In this document: positions 1 through 8,710 of the stretch, one piece after another
Numbering within the stretch: position 1 is the stretch's first letter
Layout of the letters: every line of letters begins with the position of its first letter
Assembly: GCF_019049255.1 (NCBI RefSeq)
Contig: NZ_JAGMUJ010000161.1
Coordinates: forward strand, 248,001 to 312,000
Reading direction: 5' to 3'
Length of the DNA: 64,000 nucleotides
Source of the DNA: Streptomyces sp. AC558_RSS880
Lineage (GTDB): Bacteria; Actinomycetota; Actinomycetes; Streptomycetales; Streptomycetaceae
Position numbers and translations under genes: made by a program
The notes under the pieces: generated by a model
Database searches by the model: none
What the model was told of the DNA's origin: nothing
What the model saw: only the letters and a program-made list of their open reading frames with translations

Positions 1-2308
1 ACGCGTCCATCAGGGCGCGTGCCTCCGCGGCCTCGATGTTCAGCTGCTGGGAGAGGCCGAAGGCCGACAGCCCGTACGCCAGCCCGTACGACATCGCCTT
101 GATCTTGCGGCGCATCTCCGCGTCCACCGCGGACTGCTCGACCGAGAACACCTGCGCCGCCGCCGTGGTGTGCAGGTCCTCGCCCGAGGTGAACGCCTCG
201 ATCAGGCCGGCGTCCTCGGAGAGGTGGGCCATCACGCGCAGCTCGATCTGGCTGTAGTCGGCGGTCAGGAGCGCCTCGAAGCCCTCGCCGACCACGAAGC
301 CGCGGCGGATCGCGCGGCCCTCGTCCGTGCGGACCGGGATGTTCTGGAGGTTGGGGTCCGTCGAGGAGAGACGGCCCGTCGCGGCGACGGTCTGGTTGAA
401 CGTGGTGTGGATACGGCCGTCCGCGGCGATCGTCTTGATCAGGCCCTCGACGGTGACGCGCAGCTTCGCCTGCTCACGGTGGCGGAGCATGATCACCGGC
501 AGTTCGTTGTCGGTCTGCGTGGCGAGCCAGGCCAGGGCGTCGGCGTCCGTGGTGTAGCCGGTCTTCGTCCGCTTCGTCTTCGGCAGGGCCAGCTCGCCGA
601 AGAGGACCTCCTGGAGCTGCTTGGGCGAGCCCAGGTTGAACTCGTGCCCCGCCGCCGCGTGCGCCTCCTTCACCGCCTGCTGCACGGCACCCGCGAACAT
701 CTGCTCCATCGCCTGGAGGTGCTCCCGGTCGGCCGCGATGCCGTGCCGCTCCATGCGGGCGAGCAGCGCGGACGTGGGCAGCTCCATGTCACGGAGCAGG
801 TCCGCCGCGCCCACTTCCGCCAGGCGGTCCCCGAAGGCCTCGCCCAGGTCGAGGACGGCGCGGGCCTGCACCATCAGCGCCTCGGCCTGAGCGCCGTCGT
901 CCGCGCCGAAGGCCAGCTGGCCGTCGGGCGCGGCGGCGGGTGCCAGCTCGCGGTGCAGGTACTCCAGGGAGAGCGCGTCCAGGTCGAAGGAGCGGCGGCC
1001 CGGCTTCACCAGGTACGCGGCGAGCGCGGTGTCCATGGTGACGCCCTCGATGGTCCAGCCGTGCTCGGCGAAGACCCGCATCGCGCCCTTGGCGTTGTGG
1101 AACACCTTGGGCCGGTCCGCGTCGGCGAGCCAGGCCGCGAACGCCCGCTCGTCGGCCTCGTCCAGCTCGGACGGGTCGAACCAGGCGGCCGGTCCGGCGG
1201 ACGTGGCCAGCGCGACCTCGGCGACCGAGCCGGTGCCGAGGGCCCAGGTGTCGACCGTGGCGACGCCGAGCGGGCCGGTGCCGTGCTCGGTGAGCCAGCC
1301 GGTCAGCTCGCCGGTGCCCAGCACCGTGCCGTCCAGCTCCACGCCGGCCGCGGCGACCGGGGCGGCCTCGGCCTCCTCCGCGCCCGGGTCGACGGCGAAC
1401 AGCCGCTCCCGCAGCGACGGGTTCCTGATCTCCAGGGTGTCCAGGATCATCGTCACGGTCTTGCGGTCGTAGGCGGTCCGCTCCAGGTCGAGGACGCCCT
1501 TGGGCAGCTCGACCGCGCGCTCCAGCTCGGTGAGCCGGCGGTTGAGCTTGACCGCCTCCAGGTGGTCGCGCAGGTTCTGCCCGGCCTTGCCCTTGACCTC
1601 GTCGACGCGCTCGACCAGCTCGGCGAAGGAACCGAACTGGTTGATCCACTTCGCGGCCGTCTTCTCGCCGACGCCGGGGATGCCGGGCAGGTTGTCCGAC
1701 GGGTCGCCGCGCAGCGCCGCGAAGTCGGGGTACTGCGCGGGGGTCAGGCCGTACTTCTCGAAGACCTTCTCCGGGGTGAACCGGGTCAGCTCGGAGACGC
1801 CCTTCGTCGGGTACAGCACCGTGGTGTGCTCGGAGACCAGCTGGAAGGAGTCCCGGTCACCGGTGACGATCAGCACCTCGAAGCCCTCGGCCTCGGCCTG
1901 GGTGGCGAGGGTGGCGATGATGTCGTCCGCCTCGAAGCCCTCGACGGCGAAGCGGTCGGCGTGCATCGCGTCGAGCAGCTCGCCGATGAGCTCGACCTGG
2001 CCCTTGAACTCGTCCGGGGTCTTGGAGCGGTTCGCCTTGTACTCGGTGAACTCCTCCGAGCGCCATGTCTTGCGGGAGACGTCGAAGGCGACGGCGAAGT
2101 GGGTGGGAGCCTCGTCACGGAGCGTGTTGGCCAGCATCGACGCGAAGCCGTAGATCGCGTTCGTCGGCTGGCCCGTCGCGGTGGTGAAGTTCTCCGCGGG
2201 CAGCGCGAAGAACGCGCGGTACGCGAGGGAGTGCCCGTCCATGAGCATCAGGCGGGGGCGGGGGCCGGTGGGGGGCTGGTCGGTCTTCTTCGATGCTGTG
2301 TCTGCCAC
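1..2308 (-). CDS. polA: DNA polymerase I (3' end beyond window)
   Basis: DNA polymerase I fills gaps and removes RNA primers during replication and repair. About 769 residues are visible; the last part of the polymerase fingers lies before base 1. The 5'-nuclease domain comes first (MDGHSLAYRAFFALP near residue 25, helix-hairpin-helix GIPGVGEKTAAKW near 215). It is followed by a 3'-5' exonuclease-like fold in which the acidic DxE motif is not evident, as is usual for actinobacterial Pol I. The polymerase palm carries motif A DYSQIELR near residue 684 and the O-helix KAMSYGLAYG near 730. The start is GTG at 2308, with an AGGATCGGA-type ribosome site just upstream. Divergent from the oxidoreductase gene. 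Family is certain; loss of proofreading is inferred. Confidence 0.96.
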   Translation of the reverse strand, partial: MADTASKKTDQPPTGPRPRLMLMDGHSLAYRAFFALPAENFTTATGQPTNAIYGFASMLANTLRDEAPTHFAVAFDVSRKTWRSEEFTEYKANRSKTPDEFKGQVELIGELLDAMHADRFAVEGFEADDIIATLATQAEAEGFEVLIVTGDRDSFQLVSEHTTVLYPTKGVSELTRFTPEKVFEKYGLTPAQYPDFAALRGDPSDNLPGIPGVGEKTAAKWINQFGSFAELVERVDEVKGKAGQNLRDHLEAVKLNRRLTELERAVELPKGVLDLERTAYDRKTVTMILDTLEIRNPSLRERLFAVDPGAEEAEAAPVAAAGVELDGTVLGTGELTGWLTEHGTGPLGVATVDTWALGTGSVAEVALATSAGPAAWFDPSELDEADERAFAAWLADADRPKVFHNAKGAMRVFAEHGWTIEGVTMDTALAAYLVKPGRRSFDLDALSLEYLHRELAPAAAPDGQLAFGADDGAQAEALMVQARAVLDLGEAFGDRLAEVGAADLLRDMELPTSALLARMERHGIAADREHLQAMEQMFAGAVQQAVKEAHAAAGHEFNLGSPKQLQEVLFGELALPKTKRTKTGYTTDADALAWLATQTDNELPVIMLRHREQAKLRVTVEGLIKTIAADGRIHTTFNQTVAATGRLSSTDPNLQNIPVRTDEGRAIRRGFVVGEGFEALLTADYSQIELRVMAHLSEDAGLIEAFTSGEDLHTTAAAQVFSVEQSAVDAEMRRKIKAMSYGLAYGLSAFGLSQQLNIEAAEARALMDA

Positions 2309-2374
2309 GTGTCCGATCCTGCCACGTGGCACTGACAGTGGGGGGCGGGCGTGTGCCGTGGGGTTGATTCGCCC

Positions 2375-2463
2375 CCTCCGCCCCTTCCCGTCCCTGGGGC
2401 CGCGCCCCAGACCCCCATCGGCCCTGCGGGCCTCGTCCTCGAACGCCGGACGGGCTGGAAGGG
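2375..2463. repeat. Streptomyces interspersed repeat between polA and the oxidoreductase
   Basis: This stretch reads GGGGCCGCGCCCCAGACCCC, then a GGCCCTGCGGGCC hairpin, then CCTCGTCCTCGAACGCCGGA and CGGGCTGGA. From memory it matches a very common intergenic repeat of Streptomyces genomes. It fills most of the 208-base gap between divergent polA and the oxidoreductase. No other copy of this family was noticed in the window. Confidence 0.6.
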
Positions 2464-2516
2464 CGTGGCAGGATCGGGGGTCCACCTCATACGTGTATGT
2501 GGAACAGGAGTGCGCG

Positions 2517-4796
2517 ATGGCAGCGAAGCCGCCCAAGAGTGATCCGGTTCAGGACGCGCCGCAGGTCGCCGGGCCGAAGCACGCGGCCGCGGGGCTGCCG
2601 GCGATCGGGCACACCCTGCGGATGGCCCAGCAGCAGATGGGCGTGAAGCGGACGGCGCTGACGCTGCTCAGCGTGAACCAGAAGAACGGCTTCGACTGCC
2701 CGGGGTGCGCCTGGCCGGAGCCGGAACACCGGCACCGCGTGGAGTTCTGCGAGAACGGGGCGAAGGCCGTGGCCGAGGAGGCCACCCTGCGCCGGGTCAC
2801 CCCGGAGTTCTTCGCCGCGCACCCGGTCGCCGACCTGTCCGGCCGCAGCGGCTACTGGCTGGGCCAGCAGGGCCGGCTGACGCACCCCATGTACCTGCCC
2901 GAGGGCGGCGAGCACTACGAGCCGGTCACCTGGGAGCGTGCCTTCGACATCGTCGCCGAGGAGATCGCCGCCCTCGGCTCCCCGGACGAGGCCGTCTTCT
3001 ACACCTCCGGACGCACCAGCAACGAGGCCGCCTTCCTCTACCAGCTGTTCGCCCGCCGGCTCGGCACCAACAACCTGCCCGACTGCTCCAACATGTGCCA
3101 CGAGTCGTCCGGCTCGGCCCTGTCGGAGACGATCGGCGTCGGCAAGGGCAGCGTCCTGCTGGAGGACCTGTACCAGGCCGACCTGATCATCGTCGCCGGC
3201 CAGAACCCCGGCACCAACCACCCGCGCATGCTGTCCGCCCTGGAGAAGGCCAAGGAGAACGGCGCGCGGATCATCAGCGTCAACCCGCTTCCGGAGGCGG
3301 GCCTGGAGCGCTTCAAGAACCCGCAGACCCCCAAGGGGCTCACCACCGGCGCCGCCCTGACCGACCTGTTCCTGCAGATCCGCATCGGCGGCGACCAGGC
3401 CCTGTTCCGCCTCCTCAACAAGCTGATCCTCGACACCCCCGGCGCGGTCGACGAGGAGTTCGTGCGCGAACACACGCACGGCTACGAGGAGTTCGCCGAG
3501 GCCGCGCGCGCCGCCGACTGGGACGAGACGCTCACCGCGACCGGCCTCACGCGCGGGGACATCGAGCGGTGCCTGCGGATGGTCCTCGGATCGAAGCGCA
3601 CCATCGTGTGCTGGGCGATGGGGCTCACCCAGCACAAGCACTCCGTGCCCATGATCCGCGAGGTCGTCAACTTCCTCCTGCTGCGCGGCAACATCGGCCG
3701 CCCGGGGGCGGGCGTGTGCCCGGTGCGCGGTCACTCCAACGTGCAGGGCGACCGCACCATGGGCATCTTCGAGCGGCCCGCGCCGGCGTTCCTGGACGCC
3801 CTAGAGAAGGAGTTCGGCTTCGCGCCGCCGCGCGAGCACGGCTTCGACGTCGTACGGGCCATCCGCGCCCTGCGCGACGGCCGCGCGAAGGTCTTCTTCG
3901 CCATGGGCGGCAACTTCGTCTCCGCCTCCCCCGACACGGAGGTCACCGAGGCGGCGATGCGCCGGGCCCGGCTGACGGTGCACGTGTCGACGAAGCTGAA
4001 CCGCTCGCACACCGTCACGGGCGCGCGCGCCCTGATCCTGCCGACGCTCGGCCGCACGGAGCGCGATCTGCAGGGCGGCGGCGAGCAGTTCGTGACGGTC
4101 GAGGACTCCATGGGCATGGTGCACGCCTCGCGCGGACGCCTCGAACCGGCGAGCGGGCAGCTGCTGTCCGAACCGGCCATCGTGTGCCGGTTGGCCCGCC
4201 GCGTCCTCGGCGAGGACGACACGGTGCCGTGGGAGGAGTTCGAGAAGGACTACGCGACGATCCGCGACCGCATCGCGCGGGTGATCCCCGGCTTCGAGGA
4301 CTTCAACGCGCGCGTGGCCCGCCCCGGGGGCTTCGCGCTCCCCCACGCCCCGCGCGACGAGCGCCGCTTCCCCACCGCCACCGGCAAGGCCAACTTCACC
4401 GCCGCGCCGGTGGAGTACCCCGAGCTGCCGAAGGGCCGGCTGCTGCTGCAGACGCTGCGCTCGCACGACCAGTACAACACCACGATCTACGGCCTGGACG
4501 ACCGCTACCGGGGCATCAGGAACGGCCGCCGCGTGGTGCTGGTCAACCCCGAGGACGCGCGGGAGCTGCGGCTCGCGGACGGCGATTACGTCGATCTGGT
4601 CGGCGAGTGGAAGGACGGGGTGGAGCGCAGGGCGCCCGGTTTCCGCGTCGTGCACTATCCGACGGCGCGGGGCTGCGCGGCGGCGTACTACCCGGAGACC
4701 AACGTCCTGGTGCCGCTGGACGCCACCGCGGACACCAGCAACACCCCGGCCAGCAAGTCCGTCGTGGTGCGTCTGGAACAATCGGCGACCGACTGA
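2517..4796 (+). CDS. FdhF/YdeP-family molybdopterin oxidoreductase alpha subunit
   Basis: A 759-residue oxidoreductase of the molybdopterin (bis-MGD) superfamily, in the branch close to E. coli YdeP rather than classical formate dehydrogenase. CPGC (residues 61-64) near the N-terminus and SNMCHESSG (Cys194, candidate molybdenum-region residue) are the family marks. The C-terminal cofactor-binding domain has the sequence RSHDQYNTTIYG. No signal peptide, twin-arginine motif or electron-transfer partner subunit is seen, so it is probably cytoplasmic and its substrate is unknown. The ATG at 2517 follows AACAGGAG at 2503-2510. A hotdog thioesterase begins 52 bases after its stop and may be cotranscribed. 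Family is firm; a formate dehydrogenase label would be unsafe. Confidence 0.88.
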   Translation: MAAKPPKSDPVQDAPQVAGPKHAAAGLPAIGHTLRMAQQQMGVKRTALTLLSVNQKNGFDCPGCAWPEPEHRHRVEFCENGAKAVAEEATLRRVTPEFFAAHPVADLSGRSGYWLGQQGRLTHPMYLPEGGEHYEPVTWERAFDIVAEEIAALGSPDEAVFYTSGRTSNEAAFLYQLFARRLGTNNLPDCSNMCHESSGSALSETIGVGKGSVLLEDLYQADLIIVAGQNPGTNHPRMLSALEKAKENGARIISVNPLPEAGLERFKNPQTPKGLTTGAALTDLFLQIRIGGDQALFRLLNKLILDTPGAVDEEFVREHTHGYEEFAEAARAADWDETLTATGLTRGDIERCLRMVLGSKRTIVCWAMGLTQHKHSVPMIREVVNFLLLRGNIGRPGAGVCPVRGHSNVQGDRTMGIFERPAPAFLDALEKEFGFAPPREHGFDVVRAIRALRDGRAKVFFAMGGNFVSASPDTEVTEAAMRRARLTVHVSTKLNRSHTVTGARALILPTLGRTERDLQGGGEQFVTVEDSMGMVHASRGRLEPASGQLLSEPAIVCRLARRVLGEDDTVPWEEFEKDYATIRDRIARVIPGFEDFNARVARPGGFALPHAPRDERRFPTATGKANFTAAPVEYPELPKGRLLLQTLRSHDQYNTTIYGLDDRYRGIRNGRRVVLVNPEDARELRLADGDYVDLVGEWKDGVERRAPGFRVVHYPTARGCAAAYYPETNVLVPLDATADTSNTPASKSVVVRLEQSATD

Positions 4797-4848
4797 GCGT
4801 TCGCTCAGCAGACAGCCGTACCGACGCAGGACGAATGGAGCCGGGCCC

Positions 4849-5331
4849 ATGGGAGAGCAGCAGCAGGTGAAGTTCCCGCAAGAGGTCATAGACGAGTACG
4901 CCGCGCTCGGCGTGGACCTGCCGGCGCTGTTCTCGGCGGGCCACCTGGGCACGCGGATGGGCGTGCAGATCCTGGAGGCGTCGGCGGAGCGGGTCGTCGG
5001 GACGATGCCGGTGGAGGGCAACACCCAGCCGTACGGGCTGCTGCACGGCGGCGCCTCGGCCGTGCTGGCCGAGACGCTGGGGTCGGTGGGGTCGATGCTG
5101 CACGGCGGCAGCTCCAGGATCGCGGTGGGTGTCGACCTCAACTGCACGCATCACCGCGGCGTCCGCTCCGGCCTGGTGACCGGGGTCGCCACGCCGGTGC
5201 ACCGGGGGCGGTCCACCGCGACGTACGAGATCGTCATCACCGACGAGGCGGACAAGCGGGTGTGCACCGCGCGGCTGACCTGTCTGCTGCGGGACGTCCG
5301 GCCCGGCGACGGGGAGCAGGCGGCGGGCTGA
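4849..5331 (+). CDS. PaaI-family hotdog-fold thioesterase
   Basis: A 160-residue acyl-CoA thioesterase of the PaaI/YdiI-like hotdog family, predicted to hydrolyse aromatic or 1,4-dihydroxy-2-naphthoyl-type CoA esters in the cytoplasm. The active-site segment YGLLHGGASAVLAETLGS (residues 63-80) holds the HGG turn and the catalytic Glu of the PaaI group. VDLNCTHHRGVRSG and the closing RLTCLLRDV strand complete the fold. GGAG at 4837-4840 precedes the ATG by eight bases. It lies 52 bases after the oxidoreductase and ends at a strong hairpin, so the two may form a short transcript. The true substrate is not visible from sequence. Confidence 0.85.
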   Translation: MGEQQQVKFPQEVIDEYAALGVDLPALFSAGHLGTRMGVQILEASAERVVGTMPVEGNTQPYGLLHGGASAVLAETLGSVGSMLHGGSSRIAVGVDLNCTHHRGVRSGLVTGVATPVHRGRSTATYEIVITDEADKRVCTARLTCLLRDVRPGDGEQAAG

Positions 5332-5340
5332 CGGCCGTCG

Positions 5341-5370
5341 GGGGTGCGGGAAGCGTCCGCCCCGCACCCC
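5341..5370 (+). terminator. intrinsic-type hairpin after the thioesterase
   Basis: A perfect 10-bp stem (GGGGTGCGGG / CCCGCACCCC) with a 10-base loop begins nine bases after the thioesterase stop. There is no long T-run, as is normal for Streptomyces terminators. Confidence 0.75.
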
Positions 5371-6427
5371 TGTTGCCGTAGCCGCCCGGTCGGCACGGGG
5401 CGGCCAGGGACCCCTCGGATGCACCCCTGGCGGCGCCCGCGACGGGCCTCGCGGTGACCGGCCGGGCACGTCCGGTTCCGGCCACGCGTTCGAGGGGCGG
5501 GCGGACACCGTGTCCGGCAGGTGGACCGGCACCGCGCCGCCGTCACCCCGCGCCGCCTCCGGCGGGGAACCGTGCGCGCAGTCCGTCGGAAACCGGTCCG
5601 CGGAGCCCTCGACGGGGGCCACCGGTCCAGGGGCCGCCCGACGGACGGTACGACACTCAGCGCGCGGCCCCGGATGCCGCGCGCCCCCTCGGGAAGCGTC
5701 AAGGAGCCCGAGGGAAACGGAAGTTGACGGCTCGTGAGGTGGGCGCGGAGTGCGCCGGCCGGTACCGCGACGGCGAGCCGGCCGACGGATCGCGACAATG
5801 AGCCCGATTTCACCCGGCGGTTGAGGAAAAACCGCAGGCCAAAGCCTATGGGGCGACAATCCGGAACATCGGATTCAACGTCCGGCACGGCACGGAATCC
5901 AAGATTTCGGTGGTCATTACACGGAATTGGCCCTCCGCCCCCTGCCCCACACGGAGCCTTCCGTCACCCCGTCGGCGACGGAATGAGGGAAAGCGCCGGA
6001 AACGCCGGACCCCCTTTCCCGGGCGTAACTCTGTGTAATACGCGCGCAATAAAGCCACCCACCCCACCCCGTCGGCCACAGGGCGCGCACCCCCTCCCCC
6101 CGGGCCCCGCCGGTCGCCTCCAGCAACAATTTCGGGTCATCACCAAAACCCTCGATACACCTGAACACACCGCGCCGGGTCCTGCGGTTTCTCACCATCC
6201 GGACAGGGCAAAACGGCGAGAATTCCGCCGTTCCCCCCAGGCAGTACCGCTCTGCAATACGTCGTGTCATAACAAGAGAGTCACAGCCTTGGCCAGACCC
6301 TCCTCCACGTTCCCCCCACCCGCTTAGAGTCACCGCCAGTCACCGCGCCGCCCGATTGTCACGTCGGCCCAGCGCTCGACTCGGCCATTTCCATCGGGGA
6401 GCGGCCGTCAGGGGAAAGGACTGGATC
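5371..6427. other. 1.06-kb non-coding region upstream of the ABC transporter operon
   Basis: No frame here shows the third-position GC bias of a real Streptomyces gene; the open frames crossing it are rich in Arg, Pro and Ser. The right half is more AT-rich than its surroundings, as expected of a regulatory region. It holds two copies of GCGACAAT (5793 and 5854) and two related motifs, CTCTGTGTAATACG (6029-6042) and CTCTGCAATACG (6250-6261), each followed by an AT-rich CAATAA or CATAAC. The transporter promoter probably lies in the last 200 bases. No RNA gene was recognised. Confidence 0.5.
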
Positions 6428-7663
6428 GTGCGTCAACGTTCGCTCATCGCCCTCACCGCGGCACTCGCGGCGGGATCGCTCACCCTCACCGCATGCGGGT
6501 CGCGCGACGACGACAGCAACAACAGCAGTGGCGGCGGCGACAAGACCACTGTCGTGATCGGCATCGACGCCCCGCTGACCGGCGACCTGTCGGCCCTCGG
6601 CCTCGGCATGCGCAACTCCGCCGAGCTCGCCGTGAAGACGGCCAACAAGGAGGAGTACGTCAAGGGAATCGAGTTCGAGCTCGAGCCCCTCGACGACCAG
6701 GCGCAGCCCTCCGTCGGCCAGCAGAACGCCCAGAAGTTCATCAGCAACAAGGACGTCCTCGGCGTCGTCGGCCCGCTGAACTCCAGCGTCTCCCAGCAGA
6801 TGCAGAAGCCGTTCAACGACGCCGGCCTGGTCCAGGTGTCCCCGGCCAACACCGGCACCGAGCTGACCCAGGGCGACGGCTGGAAGACCGGCGACTCGGT
6901 CCGCCAGTTCAAGACGTTCTTCCGCACCGCCACCACGGACGAGATCCAGGGCGCCTTCGCCGCCGAGTACCTCTACACCAAGGCCGGCAAGAAGAAGGTC
7001 TACCTGATCGACGACCAGAAGACCTACGGCGCGGGCCTGGCCGCCTCCTTCAAGACGAACTTCACCAAGCTCGGCGGCAAGATCGTCGGCAACGACCACA
7101 TCAACCCCGACGACCGCGACTTCAACGCCGTCGTCGCCAAGATCAAGAAGACCGGCGCCGAGGCCCTCTACTACGGCGGCGAGTACCCCGCCGCCGCCCC
7201 CCTGAGCCAGCAGCTCAAGGACAGCGGCCAGAACATCCCGCTGATGGGCGGCGACGGCATCTACTCCGCTGAGTTCCCGAAGCTCAACAAGAAGGCCGAG
7301 GGCGACCTGGCCACCTCCGTGGGCAAGCCGGTCGAACAGCTCCCCTCCGCCAAGGAATTCATCGCGAACTACGAGGCCGAGGGCTTCGAGGACGCGTACG
7401 AGGCCTACGGCGGCCTCACCTACGACGCCACCTGGTCGATCATCGAGGCCATCAAGCTGGCCGTCGACGGCAACGACGGCGAGGTCCCGACCGACGCCCG
7501 CAAGGCCGTCCTGGACGCCATGAGCAAGGTCAAGTTCGACGGCGTCACCGGCACCATCTCCTTCGACGAGTTCGGTGACACCACCAACACGCTGATGACC
7601 GCCTACAAGGTCAAGAACAACGCGTGGGCGCCCGAGTACAGCGCCTCGCCCAAGGTGGACTGA
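6428..7663 (+). CDS. branched-chain amino-acid ABC transporter substrate-binding lipoprotein
   Basis: The extracellular receptor of the transporter encoded by the next four genes. The GTG at 6428 gives a 411-residue precursor with a type II signal peptide: VRQRS, a hydrophobic stretch, then the lipobox LTAC with Cys near residue 22. A Ser/Asn/Gly-rich linker follows, then the two-lobed periplasmic-binding fold of the LivJ/Leu-Ile-Val family (VVIGIDAPLTGDLSALG; GVVGPLNSSVSQQM). AAAGGA at 6415-6420 is the ribosome site, which makes the upstream ATG at 6356 unlikely. A strong hairpin separates it from the permease genes, as often happens when the receptor is made in excess. The ligand could be branched-chain or other amino acids. 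Confidence 0.93.
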   Translation: MRQRSLIALTAALAAGSLTLTACGSRDDDSNNSSGGGDKTTVVIGIDAPLTGDLSALGLGMRNSAELAVKTANKEEYVKGIEFELEPLDDQAQPSVGQQNAQKFISNKDVLGVVGPLNSSVSQQMQKPFNDAGLVQVSPANTGTELTQGDGWKTGDSVRQFKTFFRTATTDEIQGAFAAEYLYTKAGKKKVYLIDDQKTYGAGLAASFKTNFTKLGGKIVGNDHINPDDRDFNAVVAKIKKTGAEALYYGGEYPAAAPLSQQLKDSGQNIPLMGGDGIYSAEFPKLNKKAEGDLATSVGKPVEQLPSAKEFIANYEAEGFEDAYEAYGGLTYDATWSIIEAIKLAVDGNDGEVPTDARKAVLDAMSKVKFDGVTGTISFDEFGDTTNTLMTAYKVKNNAWAPEYSASPKVD

Positions 7664-7711
7664 GCGAGGGGCCCGCACCGGAGGACACTCCCCCTCACAC
7701 ATTGACCCCAG

Positions 7712-7747
7712 GCCGCGCGGGAGCGCCCACCAGCGCTCCCGCGCGGC
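7712..7747 (+). terminator. strong hairpin between receptor and permease genes
   Basis: A perfect 14-bp inverted repeat (GCCGCGCGGGAGCG / CGCTCCCGCGCGGC) with an 8-base loop sits between the binding-protein stop and the first permease start. It could act as a partial terminator or RNA-stabilising hairpin that sets receptor above membrane components. Confidence 0.75.
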
Positions 7748-7780
7748 GCCATATCCGAACCACTCCACGGAGGCCCTGCG

Positions 7781-8710
7781 GTGAACGAACTGCCGCAACA
7801 GCTGGCCAATGGACTCATCCTCGGCGCGATGTACGGACTCATCGCGATCGGCTACACGATGGTCTACGGCATCGTCCAGCTCATCAACTTCGCCCACGGC
7901 GAGATCTTCATGGTCGGGGGCTTCGGGGCCCTCACCGTGTTCCTCATACTCCCCGACGGCTTCGCCCTCGGCGCCGCCATCCCGCTCATGATCCTCGGCG
8001 GCGTCATCGTCTCGGTCGCCTTCGCCACCGCCGCCGAACGCTTCGCCTACCGGCCCCTGCGCACCGCGCCACGGCTCGCACCACTGATCACCGCCATCGG
8101 CCTGTCCATCGTCCTCCAGCAGATCGTGTGGATGTGGTACCCGGAGGCCAAGAAGGACCGCTCCTTCCCGCAGTTCGAGGGCGAGGCCATCGACGTCCTC
8201 GGCGCCACCATCCAGCGCGGTGACCTCTTCGTCATCGTCGCCGCCCCGCTGTGCATGATCGCCCTCGGCCTCTTCGTGTCGAAGACCCGCTCCGGCCGCG
8301 GCATGCAGGCCACCGCCCAGGACCCCGACACCGCCAAGCTGATGGGTGTCAACACCGACCGCATCATCGTCATGGCCTTCGCCATCGGTGCCGCCTTCGC
8401 CGCGATCGCCGCCGTCGCCTACGGCCTCAAGAACGGCCAAGTCGGCTTCCGCATGGGCTTCCTGATGGGCCTCAAGGCCTTCACCGCCGCCGTCCTCGGC
8501 GGCATCGGCAACATCTACGGCGCCATGCTCGGCGGCATCGTCCTCGGCGTCGCCGAGGCCCTCGCCACCGGCTACATCGCCAACGTCCCCGGCATGGACC
8601 TCTTCGGCGGCGGCGCCTGGAAGGACGTATGGGCGTTCGCCCTGCTCATCCTCGTCCTGCTCTTCCGGCCACAGGGCCTGCTCGGCGAACGCGTCGCGGA
8701 TCGGGCGTGA
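7781..8710 (+). CDS. livH: branched-chain amino-acid ABC transporter permease (LivH type)
   Basis: The first transmembrane subunit of the high-affinity branched-chain amino-acid type importer, 309 residues with about eight hydrophobic segments. The N-terminus LANGLILGAMYGLIAIGYTMVYG and the NFAHGEIFM motif are diagnostic of LivH. The ATPase-contact loop GRGMQATAQDPDTAKLMGV lies in the middle. The GTG at 7781 follows ACGGAGG at 7767-7773. The stop overlaps the next start in a GTGA arrangement, so LivH and LivM are translationally coupled. It pairs with LivM to form the membrane channel. Confidence 0.93.
   Translation: MNELPQQLANGLILGAMYGLIAIGYTMVYGIVQLINFAHGEIFMVGGFGALTVFLILPDGFALGAAIPLMILGGVIVSVAFATAAERFAYRPLRTAPRLAPLITAIGLSIVLQQIVWMWYPEAKKDRSFPQFEGEAIDVLGATIQRGDLFVIVAAPLCMIALGLFVSKTRSGRGMQATAQDPDTAKLMGVNTDRIIVMAFAIGAAFAAIAAVAYGLKNGQVGFRMGFLMGLKAFTAAVLGGIGNIYGAMLGGIVLGVAEALATGYIANVPGMDLFGGGAWKDVWAFALLILVLLFRPQGLLGERVADRA

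Noticed and set aside
170-2335. 721-residue open frame on the plus strand opposite polA
   Set aside because: It is the antisense of a certain polA gene; the product is Arg/Gly/Leu-rich with no domain, as expected of a GC-bias shadow.
5151-5888. 245-residue minus-strand frame after the thioesterase
   Set aside because: Arg/Ser/Pro-rich with no third-position GC bias, and it overlaps the 3' half of the thioesterase gene.
6024-6042. GTAACTCTGTGTAATAC as a GlnR box
   Set aside because: The second element after N6 is TAATA, not GAAAC; too far from consensus.
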